Shown here piece after piece: positions 39,025-51,147 of a stretch of 64,000 bases of DNA (its first letter is position 1; each line of letters opens with the position of its first letter). Source of the stretch: Mixophyes australis (Eukaryota > Chordata > Amphibia > Anura > Limnodynastidae); the NCBI GenBank assembly GCA_036250195.1, contig JAVHZZ010000003.1, positions 89,110,418-89,174,417 of the forward strand, read 5' to 3'. Under the pieces are notes generated by a model. The model searched no databases, had not been told where the DNA came from, and worked only from the letters and a program-made list of their open reading frames with translations. The translations under genes were made by a program, and so were the position numbers.

Positions 39025-40604
39025 CTGTTATAGTTATCTAATGAGCATTCCCATAGAACTCATAATGCATTAATGTGGCATTTTTTTAAATTAAATATGG
39101 AGTTCAATTTACACTATTTCAAAGATTACCCACCCCCTTTCTTCTGCCTCCATTTTCTAACATTTCCCCTAAGTGTACTTCAAGTTCCAGAGCTCATGAA
39201 CAAGATGGGTAGCTTTAGAGAGGGAGCAGAAAAAAAAAAGTGTATAGCAAATTTTCACATCGGGCCTGAGCCATTAAGGAATGCATATCAAGCGCAGCGA
39301 GCGTTTACGCTACACCGCATGATCCTGTCAGTTACGAATGCCCGAAGTCAACAAGACACGAATCGTCACATACGCAGCTTAATGACTTTGGGAGTAACAG
39401 TTGATGTCTGAAAGGTTCTCTCCCGGTCTACTTGCTGCAGCGAATGCTTTGCATTGAATGCCGTAAGAACATCGTTGGGCAGCTCTCAAGCGTTCCTTCG
39501 ACTACCTTTCCTACTGACTACTTTTGTTTGTTATTTACCAAACAATAGTGTTTGTTGTGTAGTGGTGGTTGCAATGTACATTAAAATATGTGTTCCACTT
39601 TTTTTTAATGCTACTTTGTTTTAGTTTACAGGGCACCACTGGTTTCTATGTATCAGAACATGCTGGCACTTGTGAATGCCAAAGTGTCCGCATGCCCATT
39701 GCCCTGGCACCCATGAATAGGTGCTTGTTGTTACTACAATTGGCAAAGTTTTCCACTAGGCCTGGCACTAACAAGGGGTTCGCCCCTATGATTGAGAGAC
39801 TATGTCTGGTCTGTTCCCCCATTGCCCTTTAACCCACTGCTGGATATAATTAAATCACTGTCAACCCACATACCCACCACTCAGGGCTGTGGGAAGAGTC
39901 CTAGTGCTATCAGCATGGAGCTGGGTACAGCTTGCTGGGGATTTTAGGGTTGAGGCCCAGCATTTATTACTTTAATGCTACCTAGGTACACCCGACCCTG
40001 ACTTGGACGTCACTGCAAAACGCCCTCATTCTGAATTGACTACGGCACCATGCTCCTTTACCTCCATGTTCACACCACAAAATAGTAGCCCCTAGTAAGT
40101 GCCCGTTGTGTTTGCAAACATAAAGTCATTTTACCCCCACGCTAACAGTCAAATATTTCTATATATGGTATATTTCCTATTGCTGAATTTAAGTTAGTAT
40201 CATATGTTTTACAGTTAATTGTTTGCAAAGTGTGTGTAACAGAATGATGGGTTTGTTTTTGGTTTTGTTTGGTCTCGCATAAAACAGCTGCTTTTGAGTT
40301 TCAGAATAGGCAGGTTATAATTGTTAGCTACAGTACAATTTTTTGAATGTACAATAGAATTATAACCTAAATATAGCACCTATTACGCTGATTACAGATC
40401 TGAATACAAGAATTATAATGATAAAACAGCTTTGAGGACAGATGTAAAAAATGTTGTACAGCTGTAAAAAATGTATGGACTTTATTGGTACAGTTAAAGG
40501 CAATATTAACTAGTGATGGGAAACCTAGTTCATTTTGGAGATTAGTTCATTCAGATCTAGTTCACTCAAAAGATTAGTTCCAAAAATTTGTTCATTTAGC
40601 TCAT
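39025..40604 (+). other. No gene recognised
   Basis: A 112-codon frame (39073-39411) includes repeat-like DNA near 39260 ('gggcctgagccattaagga'), so it is probably not a gene. The rest is non-coding by inspection. Confidence 0.5.
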
Positions 40605-40608
40605 TTAA

Positions 40609-40768
40609 GGGGAAATTTATCAAGCTGCGGGTTTGAAAAAGTGGAGATGTTGCCTGTGGCAACCAATCAGATTCTAGTTCTCAGTTATTTAGTACATACT
40701 ACAAAATGACAGGTAGAATCTGATTGGTTACTATAGGCAACATCTCCACTTTTTCAAACTCGCAGCTT
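40609..40768. mobile_element. MITE, same family as the split MITE at 21403/37406
   Basis: It has terminal inverted repeats around 'aaatttatcaagctgcgggt' on the left and 'actcgcagcttggta' on the right, with inner arms 'gtggagatgttgcct' and 'aggcaacatctccac' flanking 'aaccaatcagattctag'. Non-coding. It shows what an uninterrupted copy looks like (about 160-170 bp). Confidence 0.8.
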
Positions 40769-40769
40769 G

Positions 40770-43094
40770 GTACAGTCATGGTAATGACTGTACTAGTGAA
40801 ATGAACCAGACAGCCTGCCAAGGAAAGGGAAAATCTATCAACAAAAGTAAAAACAATCTATATAGATAGGAATGATGCAGAATTTTTATAAAACAGTTTG
40901 AAGAGCCTCCCAGTTCTGCAGAGTATGTATAGAAAATGGTGACAGCATCCTTTATTTTTGCTGTACTTCTCTTCCCCCTCTTTAAAATTGTTCTATTTTG
41001 AAAAAAAGCAGAAATCATATTTAAAAAAATGGTGGAAGCATCCATACTGCCCTATAATACTTTCACCTGTTTGTGATTCCCTTGAATACTTGCAGAACAA
41101 GCTGCACTAGAGGCCAGAGTTATCCAAACTTGCCATAGAACTGATCCCTGACCACGTTCCAGGATCGTTCCATAGAAAGAAAATCAGTTGTACTTCACAT
41201 GATTGAAAGATGTTCAAGTAAAAATATAATGCCAGGACACTTATAAATAGGGTTCTCAACCAACAGTGATTCCACTACCTGTATTCCATCAGTTGGAATA
41301 CTCGTATAAAGGTTATAAACCTCCATTGTCACTAGCTCATATTCATCTAGAACATAAGGCTAATTTATTTAGGAATTCCATATATTTCTGTGTGAAAACC
41401 ACTTATGTGACTGAGGCATAAAGACACTTGCGATCCTTCGCCCGATTCTGTTTACTGAACTCTCATCATCTCGCTGGTTTACAGTTTATTGTAATTTGCA
41501 TTCATGTACATTTGATACGGTACTGTATGCCATGAATGAGTATTTATGCTACTTGTTATATACGTTAGGCAGATTTGCTCTTCAATGTCGCCAGGTGGAG
41601 TATTTAATCAGGGATAAGACAGAACAAGATGTCTAGGCTAAACGATTCGCGTATACAAATATAATACTATTAAACTTGTGATTTAGCCAACAAGGTCATT
41701 GTATACTAGTACCCTTTATTAGACTCCTAAGTACCTACTCCATAGGGAACCAACAAACCCCAACTACCAGGAAGGGGGGGCACTCATGGGTAAGAATAAT
41801 TAACTGCCCACCTATCACAAGCTGGCTACCGCCCCCCATTACCTCTATCACCACGGGAATAATGAAGGTCATGTAACCTGTGTCTTTTAACTGTATTGGA
41901 GTGTTTGTGGATTAGTGACTAAGAACTGCGCTTTCATCACATGTGTACGCTGTGCTTGTAAGGAATCGCATCTGGTGACTGTATCCAGTTGTCTGCATTG
42001 CCATCTATGGAATAAACTGCATTTTGGTTGCAACAATCTGCCTAGGTGATTTTCAAAGACCCCACAAGGACTTGCGGTCCTCACAGTCTGGTTTTATTAT
42101 TCCTTATTATGACAAGATTGACAAAATTACTGATTTTGGTACCGCATGTAAGCAGGAGTCTGTCTATAAAGGTGGAGGCTCCACTCACCATCCTGCATGG
42201 CTTTGTAACTCATATATTCACACAGACTTGCAGGATGGACAGGCTCTGCTAGATGCTGTGCCAGCGAACTATAATGTATGCTTGTCACTTGATGATGCAC
42301 ATTACATGTGCCCCTGATAGAATATGCATGTGTACGGCTGACAGACAGGCTGTGTGACATGTCTCTGCACCTATCTCTCCACAGGTCTAGAACACGCTGC
42401 CCCCCTCCCATAATTGTATTATGCTCTCAGTGTTTTGGTTGGGGCTGCCTAGCGGGAGCAATGCCACCAATCCAGATGCATCCATTGCAGGCTGTGTATC
42501 TGTGTTTGGCCCTGACTACATCATTGTCATCAGTGGCTCTTTCCCTTCTGTAAGGGGTTCCACTGCCTCTGGTACAACAGTCACATGGAGCCATAGCCAT
42601 CCCAGTGTAGAAAGGCATATTTACAGTTGAAACTGAGCCCATGCCAACTTTGCCTAGGTAGATCCTGGATATTGAAGTATTGTGGAGGGCATTTAGTTAT
42701 GTCTCCAAGTGTCCAGGCCCTCCCTTTCCCAATGAAGCTGACAATTGCAGGAGCACGTTATCAGACTAGCACTGCCAGAGCTGTCTGTTGAACGCTGCCT
42801 GTTTGATACTAGTCTTCTTATATTTTTCAGAAGACCAGTTGAGAAGCCTCTATACTGTTCCCGACTAGATGCAGCCACAGATAGCACAACAGCAGATGAT
42901 GTGATGGTGCTATTACTGCTGAAGTCAGTAGAATGTGCTGGTGCTCCAGCTGCCTGACCTGCTTCTCTGTAATCACTGCTTACAGGGGCTAAGGAAACAT
43001 CTAGCCAAAGCTCCTATTTAGCCTTCTCCTCATTCTTGTAAAAGAAAATACACTAATAAAAAAACCTTACATTTTAACTTTTAAGTACCTACCC
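40770..43094 (+). other. No gene recognised
   Basis: Several overlapping short frames at 42020-42650 on both strands have no family motif. Nothing else was recognised. Confidence 0.45.
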
Positions 43095-43296
43095 CAGGCG
43101 CGGGCTGGGAGAGGGAAGCCCGGGGGACACACAGACGGCCGCATCACATGTCATCAGATGCGGCCGCGGGTAAAAAGGTGATATATTGCATCCGGGGGGC
43201 GGCCGGCCGGCTTACCCCCCCGGCCCTAATAGCGGTCTGACTGAGCGGCCCGGGGGGGGCGCTGCCCTCCTGCCCCCCCGGGCCAGCCCGCCCCTG
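43095..43296. mobile_element. GC-rich hAT MITE with perfect 8-bp target duplication
   Basis: It starts 'caggcgcgggctgg' and ends 'ccagcccgcccctg', inverted repeats with one or two differences. ACCTACCC occurs on both sides (43087-43094 and 43297-43304). The body is about 200 bp, very GC-rich, with runs of G or C up to eight. The 8-bp duplication and CAGG...CCTG ends indicate the hAT superfamily. Confidence 0.9.
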
Positions 43297-43304
43297 ACCT
43301 ACCC

Positions 43305-45338
43305 TATCTTTCACTTGCTGTGTTGTGCTGACTGCTGCTCACACAGGGATTGTAGATGGCTGATAAGAAATGGAGCTATGAGCTGCACATTTTTGCCAAA
43401 AATGGTCCAAATTGTGTAGTACACAATATCCTGATGCCTCATACAACCATAGTCACAACCTCATGTCTTCATGAAGCCAGCTCTACTACTTTAATAAACC
43501 GCTGGAGCAGACTGCTTCTTGATTCTCAGTATTGGCTTTATTCTGCTTATACTGTGTATACAGCAACAGGACTTTTTTACGGACACATTGCTATGGTGAA
43601 AAGGCAGTGTGCACAAAAATATTGCAGCACCTTGTCCCCCCTCCGTTTTGCTTTTTTATGGTGGGTTGTTTACTTATAAGGCATACATTGTGCAGCTGAT
43701 GACACAGGAGTGGTCATCAGCTGCACCAATAAGGAGCTGCCAGCTGTGGCCCCTCCATGTCAGTGGCTCGTGTGGTGGCACCCTGGTGACAATAAAGACA
43801 CTGAATGAGTGACATTTTCACACTCATTTTGTGTTTTAGGTACTCGCTATACCTAGGCGCCCTAGGAAACCACCTAGTGGTAACACTGGTCCTCGACACA
43901 GGTTGCGAGAAAGCTCAAAAATACCAACTCAAGCAACTAGGTGTTTCAAGTGCTCAAAAGTCGAATACTTTTTTCAATACAAACTTGTTGCTAATTTCTG
44001 TACCTTTACTCAAAATCATAACATTAGTATATATTGTGGTGCATTTGTCAAGTATATTAAAACATGTACTTTTAAAATGTTCATACAAAAGGAAATATAG
44101 TTGGAATTTAATAGAGTTAATAGATTTAATAGTGATTTACAATAATGTGATTTTATTGGTCCAGTAAAACTCCTCTCACTTCAATGAAAGACTGTCATGT
44201 CTTCTTATTAAAGAAGAAAGCAAAGCACAAAATTATTTCTGCACAACAAATGTAAAGCTACAAACAACATTATATTACAATGCAGTATGAATGACTCACC
44301 AAGTGGCAAAGATCTCAAAAGAGAATACAAAAATTATTGCATATTAAAAACAGCTGTATTAATCGTATTTGTCAACGAGCATAATGAAACAATACTAGTC
44401 AATAAAGTGAACATGCACCACAAACAAATTATATAAGAAGGATATGGTTATTAATTGAGAGCATCTGGTATTTAAATGTTATAAAACTGTATGCCAATAT
44501 TCTGTAAGCCTGCAGAGTAGTACTGTATTTGTTGTCCCATATGTTTTGTAATTTACAACCATAAGATACATTTTAACTTGAATTCCTTTATTTATTGAAG
44601 ATACAGATTGCCAGATATATAAAGGAGTAAATTTTTTTTAGCAGCTGGACAAGAAGAAATTTTTCCTGACAACAGATTCCAAATTTATCATACAAACTAG
44701 TAGCAGTGAACTGCAAACCACCAGCAGCAAACATTAGTATGGTCCACAATTAATCTGCCACTCATGGAATCAAACAGAGCAACAAGACCCACAACTGAAT
44801 GTGGAATACAGTACCAAACTTGTATGCATTTTATTAGCTGGGGCAATGCAACTCACTCCTGCCATTCCTGTGTAATATTACAACTTAATTAAGGAGGATA
44901 CAAGCTAGAGAGTCCAGTCACTACAATAACAGATGTTTCACTCACAAACAATGAGCTACCTCAGGGCTAAGCAGTGGTGTAACTGGATAGGTTTTATTAA
45001 TTCTCAATGAAATATATGAATATATTTATTATATCTAAAAATATATTTTTTAAATATATTTATTTTACTGTATACTTTATAACATAACTGTACATGACAA
45101 CAAAAGCATTTAACACATAAATTACAACTTAAAGGTATTGTGAAGAGAATGAGTTGAGTGAGGACTCCAGAGAAAGGAGTAAGCTTCAAATGCAGCTTTA
45201 TTATGCCCAAGTGCAAGACCATGTAAACATAGCAATACAGAGTTCAGTTATAATGAAAGCAGTATTTGGACCAGCAGAGGTTAGCACAAACTGAGCTAGT
45301 ATGCATTCCTTATGCTTAGAAAGGCAGTTTACACTATG
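43305..45338 (+). other. No gene recognised
   Basis: The longest frames (107 codons at 43356 and 120 at 43805) have no recognisable motif and no splice or conservation support from sequence alone. The right part is AT-rich. Confidence 0.45.
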
Positions 45339-45515
45339 TGGTATATTTACTAAACTACGGGTTTGAAAAAGTGGAGATGTTGCCTATAGTAACCAATCAG
45401 ATTCTAGCTGTCATTTTGTAGTATGCACTAAATAAATGACAGCTAGAATATGAATGGTTACTATAGGCAACATCTCCACTTTTTCAAAACCGCAGTTTAG
45501 TAAATATATCCCTAA
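45339..45515. mobile_element. MITE, third copy of the 'gtggagatgttgcct' family
   Basis: Outer inverted repeats are 'atatttactaaactacgg' and 'ccgcagtttagtaaatat'. Inner arms 'aaaagtggagatgttgccta' and its mirror enclose 'accaatcagattctagct'. About 175 bp, non-coding. Confidence 0.85.
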
Positions 45516-47237
45516 GCCTGCTGGCCTTATAATGGACATAAGCCCTCTAGCATACGGCCATCCTACACTTCTGGAAAACTTAATTACTTCCACACATGTG
45601 GCAAACCTCTATCCTGCCACGGGTATATAGAATGAAGCATGACTTTAGAGGCAAAACAACTGATGTGGCGGGAGGTGCAGCCGCCGCTGGGATCCAGAGG
45701 TGAGGAAGGTCCGCTACTGCTGCTGCTCACTTCTGGGCGTCCACATCACCCCCTGTTCTGAGAGGCATATGCACATTGGAGACCCCCTCCCTGCTCTTTT
45801 CAGAGCAAATAGAGGAGTCCAGGAGGCTACAGTTGCATTGTCAGGCCCTACTCAAACTTTTGGGCTTGGCAATGCAGAATTTCATCCCTGACTATATTGT
45901 ATATTCAATTACAAGGAATGACAAGAAAAATGTTAAATTGTGCACCAATTATGAGGTAAAATGATGGAGCTAGAGAAAGGCGTTACAAGTCATGGTTATT
46001 TATGGGAGATCATAAATGTAATACTTCCATACATGTCATGTAAATATGCAATTTAAAACTGAAGTTTGTGGGGGGAACCAATATTTATCAGTGTGCAGTG
46101 GAGAGTTCATCATTTCAGGGAGTCAATAATTTTGCATGTTTATTCAAAAACATTGTAACGGGGTCTTTGGGTATTGTAATGCCTATTATGATATACATTA
46201 AACCTTCCAAAAATTGGCAGCAGTGTGAGATTTTGAGACAAGTCCACCAAACTTATTTAATGGTCTCTTCTTGACAATATTGTCAAAGAGATATACAAGG
46301 GTATGTTTGATGGAGTTTTGCATGTACTAAGTACCGTCTGCTATATATTTTTTACTTGTTTTCCCTTATAGCTATAGTGATAGAGCATTTCACATATCTG
46401 CTGTTATAAACTACCGTTCTTCTCAACTGGCATGTCTAGGCCACTTTCTAAGCAGTTTTATGTAGGTCAAGGGTAGCTGTCGCTGGGTATAGTACTGAGT
46501 GGTTGCATTGAGTGATAGGGGATGTCACCTGTAGATGAGGGGTTTGTGAAGTTGGGAATAGTATTGTAGATAGGAGAGGGCACCTTGCTTCGTTTTATGG
46601 ATGCATAGTACAGAGAAGCAACATTAGTCATATGTCTTACAAGATGGATCAAATACAGATATATCCATGGAGGAATTTTAAGAAAACTGGAACCAGGCTT
46701 TATATTTTTATTATTCTTGTAAGTGTTTTCACTTAAGGATTCGGATGGCGATGTAACATACACCATATCATATTGAATATATTTGAGCACTCAAGACATT
46801 TGTGTATTTATCATCTGGTGAGTGGATTCACATAATAAGAGAATTTAGAGTGGAAACTATTTATGGATTGATCACATCTTAGAAGAATATTATTGCTACT
46901 TCACTGATATCTTGTTATTACAATATTACACTATGTTGTATTCTTATATCTTTTTATGACATATCACCATCTTACACAAAATGGAGAAAAAGATCAGAAC
47001 AGTGTGATACACGGATCTACTCTTCATTCAAATTTAAGTATTTTCAATTATTTTATTTTATTATATTCACTTGTTATAAGGTGGGATTTGTGAATTTGTA
47101 CTTTGATCTATGTGATTACAATCAGTAACACTGAATACCCCTATATATATACTTTTTTCATATGTCTTACAAGGCCTTTGTGTATGTTGGCATGAGTGCA
47201 ATGTCTCAGTTGCAAAAATTACAAAAAACAACATTCC
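45516..47237 (+). other. No gene recognised
   Basis: Short frames only. The segment near 45660-45900 is GC-richer than its surroundings and may be an old repeat. Confidence 0.45.
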
Positions 47238-47640
47238 TAGAGGGGTCCCACACATTTTTTTTGCGGACCCCACTCCCTAGGGAATCGAGCCCAGTGCTGA
47301 ACAGCCTGGGGTTGGTATGTCAGTATGGCAGGAGGACCCCTGTCGTATGTCCCCCTGCTATAGTGCCAACAACCCCGGCTAGTTTGCCTAGTGCTGGTTG
47401 CATGAAAATTGGGGGGACCCTCACGATTTTCGCGCAACCAGCAGTAGGCTGGCAGCACTAGGGTTAATAGTGCTTGGACAGGAGTACCCCACACATTTTT
47501 TTTCAACATATCTCTATTTTTAATCTTTTGACAGCCACCGGGACCTAAGGCTTTATAGGCAGACCAGTGTAACAGTGATGTGTTTACTAATTTCGCAGCT
47601 AGGAAGCAGCGTAGTGTATCTAGCAATTTTTACAGCAAAC
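47238..47640. repeat. Dispersed repeat with 'gctggcagcactagggttaa' motif, copy 1
   Basis: The block includes 'gaggggtccc...', 'gctgaacagcctgggg', 'gtgctggttg', and 'ctggcagcactagggttaat' (about 47450-47469), then a T-rich run and 'gacagccaccgg'. Related copies are at about 49340-49700 (same orientation) and 48410-48720 (inverted). A piece lies at 47660-47755. Its element class is unknown to me. Confidence 0.7.
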
Positions 47641-48409
47641 TTGGGAGAATTTGCTTAATCACAGCGCTGAACAGCCTGGGGATGGTATGAATGTCATTAT
47701 AGCAGGGGGATCCCTGCCACACGTCCCCCTGCTATAGTGCCAACCACCCCGGTTTATAAAGGCAAATTTGCCTTTACAAGCCATTGCCGCTTTAAATTTC
47801 CCCTGCAAAGTCGCTGATTTCCTGCGACTTGCAGAAATTGACGTTTAATACATTTACACCCAGGACTTGTCATGAAACATTTAAAAATTCTAAAAGATTC
47901 CCCATTAAAACAAGTCTTTTAGACTTGATATCATAAATGGTCAGACAATTCTACCAAATACTTTCAATGCATTCACTGTGAGAATAATAACATTTATCAT
48001 ACATTGGGTATTATCCAAGGTCTACCTTTGTGTGTAAATGCCTAACTGATCTGGACTAATTTGTTTTTTTAGAAGGGGCTCTGTTTGTTCAATATGACTT
48101 TTGTGAAAAGCTTCAGGTTGTTAGTAAGTAGAGAAATGGGATAATAATTGGTGAACATTTGGGTACTTATTTAGTTTGTATATGACAATAATTTTTGGGT
48201 ATGTGGTGTCTGCATAGAAAGGTTCCACTTTCATAATTTTGTCAAATAGACAAATAGGACTAGCACTGGCTGGTGGGGTATGAATTTATATAATATTAGG
48301 TATTATTTCCGATAGAAACAATACCAACACAAAAATATCATCAGGCTAAATGTCAGTATGTAAAAGTTTCCGAAACTGATAAAATACAGATATTGTGATT
48401 GACGACAGT

Positions 48410-49730
48410 GAAAATTCGGACAGTCACAATGCCTGCATTAAAACGCAATGCCAGCGGGTCCAGCGGTTCAACAAATGTTTGTTTTTTTAAAAATAATCAT
48501 GCACCCTCCCCCCTCTGTAATATTAACCCTAGTGCTGCCAGCCTAGTTCTAGATGGAGGAAAATTGCTTTCCTCCAACCAGCCCTAGGCTTAGCCAGATA
48601 GAGCTGGGGGCACCATAACAGGTGAATCTGCAGGAAGGGGTCCCCCTGCCATGATACCATCCAGCCCCAGGTTGGTCAGCACCATGCTGAAAACACTAGG
48701 GCTCTTCCCACACCCCTGGGCGGTGGATATGGTGTAAAATAGGTTAAAAAAAATAAATGAAACACTATTTTACATTGGTGAAATACAGGTCCCAGTAAGC
48801 CCGGGCTGCCGTTAATGGTCTGGACATGCTGGTGCTTGCAGTAATGCATGGCTGCCAGGGCATGCTGACACTTACGGAACCACAAGTGCCAGCATGCCCT
48901 GACACCCAGTGCCAACTGTGTCCTGTAGTGCACTAATGCAAACTGTAAATAGAAGACACCTCTCGTTATAACCACATAATGTTATTTAGAAAAAAAAAAT
49001 CACACTTACCAACTCAATTCTTCTTTCTTCTGTAGGATTCAGTCTTTTAATCCAAATTGAGTTAGTAAAAAATAAAATCCCAAATTAATATACCAAGTGT
49101 CTTCGAAAAAAAACAATGTTGCCTAGTGGCTTGATCCCCAAAATAATCCAGCCTTGGCAAAACAAAAAATACATCCGAGAGATGCCGCAATTACTTCTGA
49201 ATACAGAAGTAACCAGCTGCATGACGAAATTCTAATAGCTGGCAGGTCTATTTATAACTTGGTGCCTGCATATCTGACAGCGTGGGAAAGCGTCACTGAT
49301 GTAAGTGTTTCATATTCATGTTTTTTTAACCAAAGCTGGGTACCTCTAAGGAGGGGCCTGCATTTTTCTTTGCAGACTCCAACTCCCTAGGTAATCCAGC
49401 CCCATGCTGACCAGCCTGAGGCTAGTTGGCATCATGGCAGTTGGACCCCAGTTCACCTGCTATTGGGTCACCAGACCCAGCTGGCTAAGCCTAGTGCTGG
49501 TTGGAGGAGAATCGGGGGGACCCCATGCTGTTTGCCCTCACAATTTTCCTTGAACCAGAGCTAGGCTGGCAGCACTAGGGTTAATATGATTTGGGAGGGG
49601 GGAGACATGCTTTTTTAAAAAAAAATTATAGCATTTATCTATTTTTCTCACCATTTACTAACAGCGAGTCCAGTGGCTGTATAGCCTCTGAACCCGCTGG
49701 CATTGCCGTCATGTCTTAATCTCATTGACC
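48410..49730. repeat. Inverted pair of the dispersed repeat (about 310 bp arms)
   Basis: The left copy (48410-48720) contains 'ttaaccctagtgctgccagc' and 'aatgccagcgggtccagcgg'. The right copy (49380-49730) carries the reverse complements in reverse order, 'gctggcagcactagggttaa' and 'acccgctggcattgcc'. The space between is about 660 bp without a recognised gene. The pair may be two ends of one foldback-like element or two independent insertions. Confidence 0.65.
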
Positions 49731-50900
49731 CCTTCTCTCTTTAATCAGGAATTTAGCTTTGGGAGTTTACAGGAATCAAAATAGTGTTATGTGCATATCT
49801 TTTTTCGTGGTTATCTATAGGGACCAATAATGCTATTTAAATATATTCTTTATATGTTTAGATTTGTACTGGTTTACACCTTGTTTGTCACACAAGCTTG
49901 AGATAGTATAGAAGACTCTGAATTTTGAATCTGTTGGCTGACAATGTGTCTGATTTATAGCTTTCATAATCAAATGTGTGGTTCAGCCAACAAAGTGTTC
50001 TTTTTAGCATTAACACAGCATTGGCTACTCCTCTAGTAGTGACAAGCTTAATGAAAGAACAGCATGAACATTTAAAAAACACTCTTAATTTTTTCCATCA
50101 TTTTGAGAGGCCTTTAACTAGTAATGACATAAGTAGATAAATAAATAACAGTCCATAAATAAATTCTGTCTGGAGAACCACCAGGTCTCCTCATCTGTAG
50201 GGTTTGATATTTGTTTCAATAATCTTCAGTAGCTGCAGAAGCTTTTTGTTCAGGGACTTAGGGTTACACAATCTTCATATCAAAGATATCTGTCATATTT
50301 TCATTTGTCGAGTAGAGGGTGGTATGCTTTGAGTTCTCCCTTGTAAGTCTTTGCTCATGGATAAACATTCATGTGAGCAGGCGTCTTTGGAATAGGGTGT
50401 GGTGTCAACGGAATAATATTTTAATTAACTAAATGAGTTGGGATAGGCAGAACAAGCAACATACAAATTTTGGGGTTATTTAGAGTTGGACGCAAGCTCC
50501 ATATTTGTGCGCCATTTTCTTTGTAGTGCACGTGCGCACCAAAAATGTGTATCCCTTTGTCCATATTAAGATTTTTGCTTATCCCTGACTTGCGCTTCCT
50601 TGCATCTAGACAGGTGGAAAGGGGGAGGAAATGGGCATGTAAGAGTAAGCCAAGTACAGTAAAGTCATATTCATATAATTGCTATGTAATTAGATACAGA
50701 TGCAGCTGCAGATATGCCTGTCAGGAGGCGTATCTGCTGTGTGAGCTCTACCCCTGGAGCAAAGACCTGTGCTGATAATGGTCATTATAAGCACGTACAT
50801 TTGCAGAGTAAAAAAAAGTTTTACATAAGTAAATGGTGTCCCCCCAACCCATTCCATGCACCAGTACTCATAGCCTGGTCTGGTTGTTACAATTGTGGAT
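49731..50900 (+). other. No gene recognised
   Basis: AT-rich, with short frames only. A related but weak 'agcccc...ctgttcggcacgaggctgaa' stretch follows at 50900-51080 and may be a further diverged copy of the 47-49 kb repeat family. Confidence 0.4.
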
Positions 50901-51147
50901 GACAAACAGCATGGGATCCCCCAGTAAAAGCCGTAATCAGCACCAGGATGTGACAGGCTGGGCCTGCCATAATGTGAGACAGCCCCAGCCTGTTCGGCAC
51001 GAGGCTGAATTCCCTTGGGAAATCACATGTGCAAAAAAATTACAGGCCCTAATATAAAAAGCCTGTGCTGAAAGCACTGGAGCTTTTCCCAACTCCCATT
51101 CCTGTTGAGTGTTGGGGTAAAAATGGTAATTGGGTGTCGTGCCCCTT

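Noticed and set aside
39073..39411. 112-codon ORF
   Set aside because: Its second half covers repeat-like sequence near 39260 and no domain is visible.
43356..43679. 107-codon ORF starting MADKKWSYELHIF
   Set aside because: No recognised domain, no splice or regulatory support, and a second overlapping frame of similar length nearby. Chance ORF in non-coding DNA is more likely.
50545..51057. Cluster of short plus-strand ORFs
   Set aside because: They overlap each other in different frames and include repeat-like sequence. No exon signals could be supported.
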